Source: an uncultured Bacteroidales bacterium (GTDB taxonomy: Bacteria; Bacteroidota; Bacteroidia; Bacteroidales; Paludibacteraceae). From it: a stretch of DNA of 13,792 bases. A program made the translations under genes and the position numbers. The DNA is taken from contig CALEPS010000018.1 of NCBI GenBank assembly GCA_937910305.1, positions 1-13,792 of the forward strand, in the 5' to 3' direction. The notes under the pieces were generated by a model. It saw nothing but the letters and a program-made list of their open reading frames with translations, searched no databases and had not been told where the DNA came from. Below are positions 5,967-12,600 of this stretch, piece after piece; the stretch's first letter is position 1, and every line of letters begins with the position of its first letter.

Positions 5967-7742
5967 ATGTTGATCTTTAATCAAAACACCCGGTCGCAGG
6001 ACGGTCAGACTCGTCCGCGCCGTAGAGTAGGCTGCCTTGGTGGCTGCCTGATTTTCTTCGCAGTGTATTTCCTCTGCAGTGCTATCCTCGGATGGATTAT
6101 GGGAGACATGTTTTCTCCCTCTACCGTCACGCTGCAGGATAAGTCGGTCTATCGGTTGCAACTCAAAGGTACCTTGGTGGAGCAGGCGCAAGAGCAGAAT
6201 CCTTTTGCCTCTCTAATGGGGTCTGTTCCTTACGGCAACTATGCGCAGCAGGAAACAGTCGGACTGGACGACATCTTGAGTAACATCCGTCTGGCGAAGA
6301 ACGATGATAAGATCCTCGGTATATGGCTCGACGGAGCCGAACTAGCAATGGCTCCTGCATCCGCAAAAGCCATCCGCGATGCACTCCTGGACTTCAAACA
6401 GAGCGGCAAATGGGTGCTCGCTTCGGCTAAAGCTTATGGCCAGACCAACTACTATGTCGCTTCCGTAGCCGACCGCATATGCCTCGACCCGACGGGCGCT
6501 GTCAACTGGAACGGTCTTGCCGCACAGAGGATGTATTATACCCGTCTGTTAGAGAAAGTGGGCGTGGAGATGCAAATCCTCAAAGTTGGCACGTTCAAGA
6601 GTGCGGTGGAGCCGTTCTTCCGCACGTCGATGTCTGACGCCGACCGCAAGCAGACGGAGGAATATATGGGCGGTATCTGGGACGAGTTCAAGAGCGCAGT
6701 AGGTGCTTCCCGTCATCTGTCTGTAGCAGAGCTGGAAGCCCTTGCCGACCGTTATATGGGCCTGCAGGAAGCAGAAGAGCAGGTGAAAGCCGGCTTGGTG
6801 GATACGATCGTCTATACCCAGGATATGGATTCGTTGTTGCGCATCTATACAGGAACAAAAGACTATAATACCATCACAACCTCCAAACTGGCACTCGTCA
6901 AACGCCCGGACTCCAAAGCAAAAGACAAAGTGGCGGTGGTCTATCTGGAAGGTGAGATTACCGATGAAACAGGTGACGGTATAGTGGGTAAAGACGTGGT
7001 GAAGATGTTCAAGAAAATCCGCAAGGACAAAGATGTGAAGGCTCTTGTTCTGCGTGTGAACAGCCCGGGCGGTTCCGCCAACGCGAGCGAGGACATCTGG
7101 CACGCCATCCAGAATATCAAAGCAGACAGCATCCCCGTTGTCGTTTCGATGGGTGACTATGCCGCTTCCGGAGGTTATTATATCTCTTGCGGCGCCGATT
7201 TTATCTTCGCCGAGCCGACGACACTGACAGGCTCTATTGGTATCTTCGGTACCGTGCCCAATGTGTCCAAACTGCGCGATAAGGTGGGCTTGGACATCGA
7301 CGGCGTAAGCACCAACAAACATTCTGATCTGGAAGGCAACATGATCTATAAAGGTATGAATGCCGAGGAACGCCAGCTGATGCAGACCATGGTCGAGCGC
7401 GGTTATGACTTGTTCACCTCCCGGTGCGCAGAAGGTCGTCACGTGGAGCAGGATTATATCAAATCGATTGGTGAAGGCCGTGTATGGCTGGGCAACAAAG
7501 GCGTGGAGATAGGTATCGTGGACAAACTCGGCAACATCGACGACGCCATCGCCAAAGCCGTTGAACTCGCCGGGCTGGAGAACTATCATTTGACTTATTA
7601 TCCGGAGAAGGCAGACCCGTATGAGAAATTGCTGAAGATGCTGGACAACACCACAGAGGAAGAGAAACTGGTGCTCAAAATGCGTGATTTCTGCTCCAAA
7701 CCGCGTGTAATGGCGCTCATGCCGGAGGTAAAAATACAATAA
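5967..7742 (+). CDS. sppA: Signal peptide peptidase SppA, long (67K) type
   Basis: This is a membrane-anchored serine protease that degrades cleaved signal peptides in the inner membrane and periplasm. The 591 residues have a short basic N-terminus (RPRRR, 16-20) followed by one hydrophobic segment (about 24-46). Two homologous protease domains follow. The N-domain contains the catalytic lysine K211 in GTFKSAVEPF, and the C-domain the nucleophile S401 in DYAASGGYY, which together form the Ser-Lys dyad seen in the E. coli enzyme. NSPGGS (365-370) precedes the serine. Length matches the double-domain form, not the short Bacillus form. It lies 3 nt before lpxK, a neighbour pair I recall from Bacteroides. 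Confidence 0.95.
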   Translation: MLIFNQNTRSQDGQTRPRRRVGCLGGCLIFFAVYFLCSAILGWIMGDMFSPSTVTLQDKSVYRLQLKGTLVEQAQEQNPFASLMGSVPYGNYAQQETVGLDDILSNIRLAKNDDKILGIWLDGAELAMAPASAKAIRDALLDFKQSGKWVLASAKAYGQTNYYVASVADRICLDPTGAVNWNGLAAQRMYYTRLLEKVGVEMQILKVGTFKSAVEPFFRTSMSDADRKQTEEYMGGIWDEFKSAVGASRHLSVAELEALADRYMGLQEAEEQVKAGLVDTIVYTQDMDSLLRIYTGTKDYNTITTSKLALVKRPDSKAKDKVAVVYLEGEITDETGDGIVGKDVVKMFKKIRKDKDVKALVLRVNSPGGSANASEDIWHAIQNIKADSIPVVVSMGDYAASGGYYISCGADFIFAEPTTLTGSIGIFGTVPNVSKLRDKVGLDIDGVSTNKHSDLEGNMIYKGMNAEERQLMQTMVERGYDLFTSRCAEGRHVEQDYIKSIGEGRVWLGNKGVEIGIVDKLGNIDDAIAKAVELAGLENYHLTYYPEKADPYEKLLKMLDNTTEEEKLVLKMRDFCSKPRVMALMPEVKIQ

Positions 7743-7745
7743 TCA

Positions 7746-8759
7746 ATGCGTAAAGCGCTGTACATATTATTGAGCGGCTTTTATACGGCGGGTGTAGCCT
7801 TCCGGCACTTGCTGTTCGAGCAGCATATCTTGCCCTCCTTCTCCGTTCCGGTACCTACTATCTGTGTGGGAAATCTGGCAGTAGGAGGAACGGGCAAGAC
7901 CCCTATGACGGCGTATATCGTACGGCTGTTGCTGGAGCATGGCTACCACCCGGCTGTTCTTTCACGAGGCTACAAGCGGTCAACGCGCGGCTTCGTTATG
8001 GCGGATCACTCTTCCACGGTGGAAACTATCGGTGACGAAGCGATGCAGCTTCACCGCGCTTTCCCCGACGTACCGATAGCGGTGTGTGAAAACAGAGTGC
8101 GGGGCGTGAAACAACTCAAACGGCAACTGGAGCAGTTGGATGTGGTCGTGTTGGATGACGCTATGCAACACCGTGCTATCCGCTGCGGCTTTACGGTGCT
8201 GCTCACGTCGTACGATAATCTTTATATTGATGATCATATGTTACCGTGGGGGACATTACGCGACCTGCCCTCAAGGGCACTCAAAGCCGAAGCTGTCGTG
8301 GTAACGAAATGCCCGGATAACATCCGCCCGATAGACATGCGTGTAGTGGACAACAGGCTGCATCTGCCTACTTACCAGCAACTCCATTTTACAGGGATCA
8401 GCTATGCCCCGATGGAGCAGGACGGCACTCCGCTTGTCCTATGCGGGATAGCGCAGCCACAATATATGTATGAGTACGTACGCTCGCTCTATCCGCAGGC
8501 GCAACTCATGGCTTTCCCTGATCATCACCATTATACCGCTGCCGATATAGAGCATATCATGGCTAAGGCGCGGAATTTTGATTTTGTGCTCACTACGGAG
8601 AAAGATATTCAGCGCCTCCGTACAACTCCTTTGGTGGAACTGCTGCAAGCGCAGAACAAACGCCTTATAGCGCTGCCTGTCTCGGTGCGTTTCTGTACAC
8701 CGAAAGAAAATTTTGACCGACAGATACTCAATTATGTCCATGAAAATGTCCGCAAATAA
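7746..8759 (+). CDS. lpxK: Tetraacyldisaccharide 4'-kinase (lipid A biosynthesis)
   Basis: LpxK phosphorylates the 4' position of the tetraacyldisaccharide-1-phosphate intermediate to give lipid IVA, on the cytoplasmic face of the inner membrane. The 337 residues begin with a hydrophobic anchor (about 5-22). Then comes VGNLAVGGTGKTPMTAYI with the P-loop GGTGKT (47-52). LSRGYKRSTRGF, GDEAMQLHR, VLDDAMQHR and VVTKCPDNI follow, all typical of the family. Near the C-terminus PDHHHY is also conserved. The ATG at 7746 follows sppA by 3 nt. Its last codons overlap the start region of the ABC gene, suggesting translational coupling of lipid A synthesis and export. Confidence 0.96.
   Translation: MRKALYILLSGFYTAGVAFRHLLFEQHILPSFSVPVPTICVGNLAVGGTGKTPMTAYIVRLLLEHGYHPAVLSRGYKRSTRGFVMADHSSTVETIGDEAMQLHRAFPDVPIAVCENRVRGVKQLKRQLEQLDVVVLDDAMQHRAIRCGFTVLLTSYDNLYIDDHMLPWGTLRDLPSRALKAEAVVVTKCPDNIRPIDMRVVDNRLHLPTYQQLHFTGISYAPMEQDGTPLVLCGIAQPQYMYEYVRSLYPQAQLMAFPDHHHYTAADIEHIMAKARNFDFVLTTEKDIQRLRTTPLVELLQAQNKRLIALPVSVRFCTPKENFDRQILNYVHENVRK
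8262..8286 (+). repeat. Micro-hairpin-like unit within lpxK (tentative)
   Basis: GACC (8262-8265) is followed by the palindrome TGCCCTCAAGGGCA (8266-8279; 5-bp stem, loop TCAA) and CTCAAAG (8280-8286). This matches the design GACC-palindrome-TCAAAG seen at 184-236 and 10610-10661. The encoded residues RDLPSRALKA fall where LpxK has similar length anyway, so no clear insertion is visible. It may be coincidence. Confidence 0.3.
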
Positions 8760-10602
8760 TATCCTGCATCGTTTTGTGCCTCCTTACCGGGGGCAGATGG
8801 CGTTGAACATCCTGTTCAATTTGCTGTCCACGATCCTTTCGTTGTTCTCTTTTGCCGCGATAATACCGGTGTTGCGTATTCTCTTCGGGCTGACGGAGGT
8901 AGATGTACAATGGGTGGATCTGGGTCAGGTCTATGGCATGCAGGAGACCATCGCGGCGCTGCGGACAAATATGTATTTTCTTCTCAATGAGCAGATAGCG
9001 CTCCACGGAGCCGGCTATGTGCTTTTCCTTCTGGGGCTCTTTCTGGTCGTCATGACGGGGCTCAAATGCGGCGCAGCATGGCTGGCTAACTATTTCATGG
9101 TGCCAATACGGACAGGGGTGCTGCGGGACCTGAGGCAGCAGTTATACGATAAGATACTCTCTTTGCCAATGGGCTATTTCACGGAGGCGAAGCGCGGGGA
9201 CGTGATTTCGCGAATGACCAACGATGTGAATGAGGTGGAAGCGTCTATCATGTCCGCTTTGGATATATTGTTCAAGGACCCGATCATGATACTTGTCTAT
9301 CTTGTCACGCTCTTTGTTATCTCATGGCAACTGACGCTGTTTGTATTGCTGCTGATGCCGCTCTCTGTCTTTCTAATCGGTAGGATAGGAAGGTCCCTTA
9401 AACGCTCGTCCAAACAGGGGCAGGAGCAGAACGCCGAGATCCTTTCTTCTGTTGACGAGACCTTGCTGGGATTGCGGGTGATAAAGGGTTTTAATGCCCA
9501 ATACAAACTTCATGTGCGCTTCCTGTCGCTCATCAACGCTACGAGAGCGACCTTTAACCGTATCAATCGCCGTTACTATCTGGCGCATCCGCTTTCGGAG
9601 TTCTTGGGGACGGCGCTCATAGCAATTATCCTATGGTTCGGAGGCTTGCTGATCCTGGGAGACCATGCTACGATAGATGCATCGACGTTTATCTATTACC
9701 TCGTGATCTTCTATTCGATCATAAACCCCTCGAAAGACCTCTCCAAAGCTACCTATGGTATCCGTCGCGGAATGGCTTCGTTGGAGCGCATAGACGAGAT
9801 TCTTGCTACCTCTTCCAATATACATGAGCCAGAGAAACCGCTTCCTGTTTCGTTCTGCCGGTCCATCGCTTTTGAGCATGTGTCTTTTTCTTATGTCCCG
9901 GGACGTGAAGTGCTTTCGGATATCAATCTGGAAGTACCGAAAGGGCAGATGATAGCCTTGGTGGGGCAGTCCGGGAGTGGTAAAACAACCCTGACGGACC
10001 TTGTACCGCGTTTCTATGATCCCGTTGCAGGCGTCGTCACAATGGACGGTGTGGACATCCGCCGTTTTACTACGCACGACTTGCGCGCATTGATGGGGAT
10101 TGTTTGCCAGGAACCGGTGCTGTTCAATGACACGGTCTATAATAATATCACCTTCGGGGTGGATACTTCGCTTCCGGCGCCGGAGGGTATGACATGGCGT
10201 CAGGCGGTAGAGAACGCCGCACGCATTGCCAATGCTCATGATTTTATCGCCGATATGCCGGATGGATATGATACGGTCATCGGGGATAGAGGATCGCGTC
10301 TCTCCGGTGGGCAGAGACAGAGACTTAGCATCGCGCGGGCGATTTTAAAGAATCCGCCGGTACTCATCCTTGATGAAGCTACCTCAGCTCTTGATTCGGA
10401 GTCTGAACGGCTGGTGCAAGAGGCGCTGGAGCACTTGATGAAGGATCGTACGACGCTTGTCGTTGCCCATCGCCTCTCCACAATCCGGCATGCAGATATG
10501 ATATGTGTCTTGCATGAAGGACGCATCGTCGAGCGGGGAACGCATGAACAGCTCTATGCCCTTGGCGGCTATTATACCAAACTCGTTGATATGCAACAGT
10601 AA
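8734..10602 (+). CDS. MsbA-like ABC exporter (fused permease and ATPase)
   Basis: This is a half-transporter of the type that flips lipid A or other amphiphiles across the inner membrane, working as a homodimer. An N-terminal six-helix membrane domain occupies roughly residues 15-330 (from 8734). The ATPase shows Walker A GQSGSGKT (411-418), the Q-loop CQEPVLFND, the signature LSGGQ (523-527), Walker B VLILDE (543-548) and H-loop H579. Several starts are possible: TTG 8713 and ATG 8734, 8740 or 8746. I chose 8734. All overlap the end of lpxK, with 14-47 nt shared. The overlap with lpxK favours a lipid A flippase role, but the family is broad and the substrate is inferred from context, so I give no symbol. 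Confidence 0.93.
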   Translation: MSMKMSANNILHRFVPPYRGQMALNILFNLLSTILSLFSFAAIIPVLRILFGLTEVDVQWVDLGQVYGMQETIAALRTNMYFLLNEQIALHGAGYVLFLLGLFLVVMTGLKCGAAWLANYFMVPIRTGVLRDLRQQLYDKILSLPMGYFTEAKRGDVISRMTNDVNEVEASIMSALDILFKDPIMILVYLVTLFVISWQLTLFVLLLMPLSVFLIGRIGRSLKRSSKQGQEQNAEILSSVDETLLGLRVIKGFNAQYKLHVRFLSLINATRATFNRINRRYYLAHPLSEFLGTALIAIILWFGGLLILGDHATIDASTFIYYLVIFYSIINPSKDLSKATYGIRRGMASLERIDEILATSSNIHEPEKPLPVSFCRSIAFEHVSFSYVPGREVLSDINLEVPKGQMIALVGQSGSGKTTLTDLVPRFYDPVAGVVTMDGVDIRRFTTHDLRALMGIVCQEPVLFNDTVYNNITFGVDTSLPAPEGMTWRQAVENAARIANAHDFIADMPDGYDTVIGDRGSRLSGGQRQRLSIARAILKNPPVLILDEATSALDSESERLVQEALEHLMKDRTTLVVAHRLSTIRHADMICVLHEGRIVERGTHEQLYALGGYYTKLVDMQQ

Positions 10603-10609
10603 GAAAAAA

Positions 10610-10661
10610 GACCGCTGCGCTCAAAGACAAAAGACCGCACCTATGGTGCTCAAAGACAAAA
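10610..10661 (+). repeat. Micro-hairpin repeat array, two units, between ABC gene and mnmA
   Basis: Two units read GACC, palindrome, then TCAAAGACAAAA. The palindromes are GCTGCGC (10614-10620) and GCACCTATGGTGC (10637-10649; 5-bp stem, loop TAT). The spacer again decomposes into two 7-mers (TCAAAGA, CAAAAGA) plus CC. The array starts 8 nt after the ABC stop codon and closely resembles the thrS-leader array in both hairpin size order (short, then long) and spacer. Confidence 0.87.
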
Positions 10662-10670
10662 GATGGAGCA

Positions 10671-10705
10671 ATTATCAATCATAAATCATCAATCATCAAT
10701 GGCAA
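10671..10705 (+). repeat. Heptanucleotide tandem repeat at the mnmA start
   Basis: The 7-mers ATTATCA, ATCATAA, ATCATCA and ATCATCA (10671-10698) are followed in register by ATGGCAA, whose ATG (10699) is the probable mnmA start. This is the fourth gene start in the window placed in register with a 7-nt array. An upstream in-frame ATG (10663) would translate the repeat as an N-terminal extension LSIINHQSS. Confidence 0.85.
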
Positions 10706-11844
10706 AACCAAAGGTTTTGCTCGGTATGTCCGGGGGGATAGACTCTACTGTCTCGGCTATGCTTCTGCAGGAGCAGGGCTATGAACTGGTGGGAGTTACT
10801 TTCCGTACCTATGACTCAATGAAGGACTCCTGTCTCGCCAAGGAGAAAGGATGCTGTACAATCGAATCAATTATGGAGGCGAAACGGAATGCGGAACGCA
10901 TGGGGTTCGAGCACCATATAGTGGATTTCCGGGAGTCTTTCAAGCAATGTGTGATTAGTAATTTTATTGACGAATATATGTCGGGCCGCACACCGAATCC
11001 ATGCGTGTTGTGCAACTTTACCATCAAATGGGGTGAGATGCTCCGTCTGGCGGATGAAATGGGTTGCGATTATATCGCTACGGGGCATTACGCCCGGATT
11101 GCAGAACGCGACGGACATCTCTATCTTACGGCTGCTGCTGACACCCATAAGGACCAGACCTATTTCCTCTGGATGCTTACAGAGGAACAGTTGCGCCGCA
11201 CCATCTTCCCGTTAGGCGGACTGACCAAGGATAAGGTGCGTGAGATAGCGCGGTCGCATGGATATGAATCACTCGCTACCAAACGGGAGAGCCAGGAGAT
11301 ATGTTTTGTACCCGATGACGACTACCGCTCTTTCCTGCGCGCGAACGTGCCCGATTATAATGAACGCGTGCGCGCAGGCGAGTATATAGACAGGGAGGGA
11401 AAAGTATTAGGTTCCCATTCGGGGTACGTCAACTATACTATTGGCCAGCGGAAAGGACTTGGTATCGCTCTCGGTCATCCCGCCTATGTCACACACATCG
11501 ACGCAGAGACCAACCGCGTAACGCTCGGCACGAACGAGGATATGTACGCTTCGTCGCTCCGTTTCCGCCTCGTCACGCCCCTGCGTCCTTTCCGGAACGA
11601 CCTGCCTCTTGTCGCGAAGATACGCTATCGAACGACGCCGGTCGAAGTGGTCATACAAACAGAAACCCCTCCCTTGTGGGGTGAAGGGTTTTGCCCGATT
11701 GAGCGTCCAGTGGACGGTCATAGAACCTCTGAGGGAGAAGTCTTGTCCTTGACTTTCAGCGAGCCTGTATGGGGCGTTACACCGGGTCAGTCTGTCGTCT
11801 TCTACCAGGATAGCCTTGTTATCGGTGGCGGAATTATTCAATAG
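10699..11844 (+). CDS. mnmA: tRNA-specific 2-thiouridylase MnmA
   Basis: MnmA adds sulfur to the wobble uridine (U34) of tRNA-Lys, -Glu and -Gln, activating the base with ATP and taking sulfur from a persulfide relay. The ATP-binding PP-loop is SGGIDS (11-16). The two catalytic cysteines are C105 (CVLCNFTIKW) and C202 (SQEICFVPDDDY). TGHYAR and the C-terminal barrel motif GYVNYTIGQRKGLGIA are present. The ATG at 10699 (MAKPKVLLGMSGG) fits the family; the alternative at 10663 only adds repeat-encoded residues. In the C-terminal barrel, about residues 320-346 (TETPPLWGEGF to TSEG) are extra relative to the usual short turn between PVEVVI and EVLSLTFSEP, and are encoded by palindromic repeats. 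It lies 96 nt after the ABC gene. Confidence 0.95.
   Translation: MAKPKVLLGMSGGIDSTVSAMLLQEQGYELVGVTFRTYDSMKDSCLAKEKGCCTIESIMEAKRNAERMGFEHHIVDFRESFKQCVISNFIDEYMSGRTPNPCVLCNFTIKWGEMLRLADEMGCDYIATGHYARIAERDGHLYLTAAADTHKDQTYFLWMLTEEQLRRTIFPLGGLTKDKVREIARSHGYESLATKRESQEICFVPDDDYRSFLRANVPDYNERVRAGEYIDREGKVLGSHSGYVNYTIGQRKGLGIALGHPAYVTHIDAETNRVTLGTNEDMYASSLRFRLVTPLRPFRNDLPLVAKIRYRTTPVEVVIQTETPPLWGEGFCPIERPVDGHRTSEGEVLSLTFSEPVWGVTPGQSVVFYQDSLVIGGGIIQ
11663..11719. repeat. Compound palindromic insertion in mnmA
   Basis: Two different palindromes lie side by side. AAACCC (11663-11668) pairs with GGGTTT (11686-11691), enclosing CCCC/GGGG (11666-11669 and 11678-11681), which resembles the C-rich elements of thrS and TrmH. 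Fourteen bases on, GTCCAGTGGAC (11705-11715) is followed by GGTC, which on the minus strand is GACC plus palindrome, the micro-hairpin unit. Together they encode the extra loop at about residues 321-342 without a stop codon. Confidence 0.7.
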
Positions 11845-11992
11845 AGTACAGACCGTTCGCTTTGCTTACTGACAGAGTACAGATCGCAGGCTATGCCTGC
11901 TGACAGACCTATTATGTATTCGCTAATAGTAATTCGGTCGCCCACTTGGCGTCTGTCAGCGAAGCGGTCCGTATTCTGTCAGCGTAGCGGTC
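11845..11992. repeat. Converging micro-hairpin arrays filling the mnmA/rubrerythrin gap
   Basis: The 148-nt gap between two convergent genes is nearly all repeat. Plus-oriented units start right after the mnmA stop: GACC with GTTCGCTTTGCTTAC (11855-11869), GATC with GCAGGCTATGCCTGC (11886-11900; 6-bp stem, loop TAT), and GACC with a CTATTA/TAATAG hairpin (11909-11929). Minus-oriented units read from the other side: palindromes GCGTAGC (11982-11988), GCGAAGC (11959-11965) and the imperfect GCCCACTTGGC (11940-11950), each with GGTC adjoining. The spacers are TGACAGAGTACA on one side and, on the minus strand, TGACAGAATACG on the other. The minus array touches the rubrerythrin stop codon directly. 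No T-tract follows the strong hairpin; the central hairpin could act as a weak bidirectional terminator, which is inference. Confidence 0.9.
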
Positions 11993-12544
11993 TTATTTCC
12001 CGAAATAGCGTTTGAACAGCCCTTCGAATCCTTTCCCGTGGCGAGCTTCGTCGCGTGCCATCTCGTGTACGGCGTCGTGGATAGGATCCAGGTTCAGCTC
12101 TTTAGCGCGCTTGGCGATGTTGAGTTTGTCTTCGCATGCACCGGCTTCTGCTATCATACGTTTCTCTAAGTTCGTCTTGGTGTCCCATACTACCTCGCCA
12201 AGCATTTCTGCAAACAAGGAAGCGTGGTCCGCCTCTTCGTATGCATACTTGCGAAAGGCTGCAGCGATCTCCGGATAGCCCTCGCGGTCGGCCTGACGAG
12301 CCATTGCCAGATACTGACCTACCTCGGTACATTCGCCCATGAAATGAGCGCGAAGACCGTCATGAATAATAGGATCTTCAACGTCTTTTCCTACACCTAC
12401 TACATGTTCGCATGCGAAAGTTAAACCTTTGCTCTCGTCTGCTACTTTCCACTCAACGATCTGTTTGCACTGCGGGCAACGCTCCGGTGCCTCGGTGCCT
12501 TCGTGTACATACCCGCAAATCGGGCAAATAAATTTCTTTACCAT
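11993..12544 (-). CDS. Reverse rubrerythrin (rubredoxin domain first)
   Basis: This is a cytoplasmic non-haem diiron protein that reduces hydrogen peroxide in anaerobes, using electrons passed through its rubredoxin site. The 183 residues begin with the iron-binding cysteines C7/C10 (CPICGY) and C23/C26 (CPQCK). A ferritin-like four-helix domain follows, with the ligand motifs GECTEVGQYL, YEEADHASLF (ExxH), EAGACEDKL and RDEARHGKGF. In classical rubrerythrin the rubredoxin domain is C-terminal; here it is N-terminal, which defines the reverse type. The start MVKKFICPICGY is clear. It lies 56 nt downstream of the SulP gene on the same strand, so the two may be co-transcribed, though a separate promoter in the A/T-rich gap cannot be excluded. 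Confidence 0.93.
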   Translation of the reverse strand: MVKKFICPICGYVHEGTEAPERCPQCKQIVEWKVADESKGLTFACEHVVGVGKDVEDPIIHDGLRAHFMGECTEVGQYLAMARQADREGYPEIAAAFRKYAYEEADHASLFAEMLGEVVWDTKTNLEKRMIAEAGACEDKLNIAKRAKELNLDPIHDAVHEMARDEARHGKGFEGLFKRYFGK

Positions 12545-12575
12545 AGTGTTAAATTGTTAAAGGGTTAATATATTT

Positions 12576-12600
12576 ACCATTTGGTTTATTAACCATTTGG
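12576..12600 (-). repeat. Direct repeat upstream of the rubrerythrin start
   Basis: On the minus strand CCAAATGGT occurs twice, 16 nt apart (plus-strand ACCATTTGG at 12576-12584 and 12592-12600), followed by TAAATA-type sequence. Each copy contains ATGGTnAA, which resembles the true start ATGGTAAAG at 12544. Both extra ATGs would give only short peptides ending before or near the real start. The core CCAAATGG is nearly palindromic, so an operator is possible. It could equally be a decayed duplication of the start region. No good Bacteroidota -7 element is visible in this 56-nt gap. Confidence 0.5.

Noticed and set aside
8713..8733. TTG start for the ABC exporter
   Set aside because: Three ATG codons follow within 33 nt and the extra residues carry nothing conserved; not excluded, but less likely.
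10663..10698. Start of mnmA at the upstream ATG
   Set aside because: The extra twelve residues are mostly encoded by the 7-mer array and precede the normal family start MAKPKVLLGMSGG.
11886..11905. Intrinsic terminator of mnmA at the 6-bp hairpin
   Set aside because: The hairpin is followed by TGACAGACC, with no run of T on either strand.
11845..11992. CRISPR array
   Set aside because: Units are short (about 23-31 nt), palindromes vary instead of spacers, two orientations occur, and no cas genes are near.
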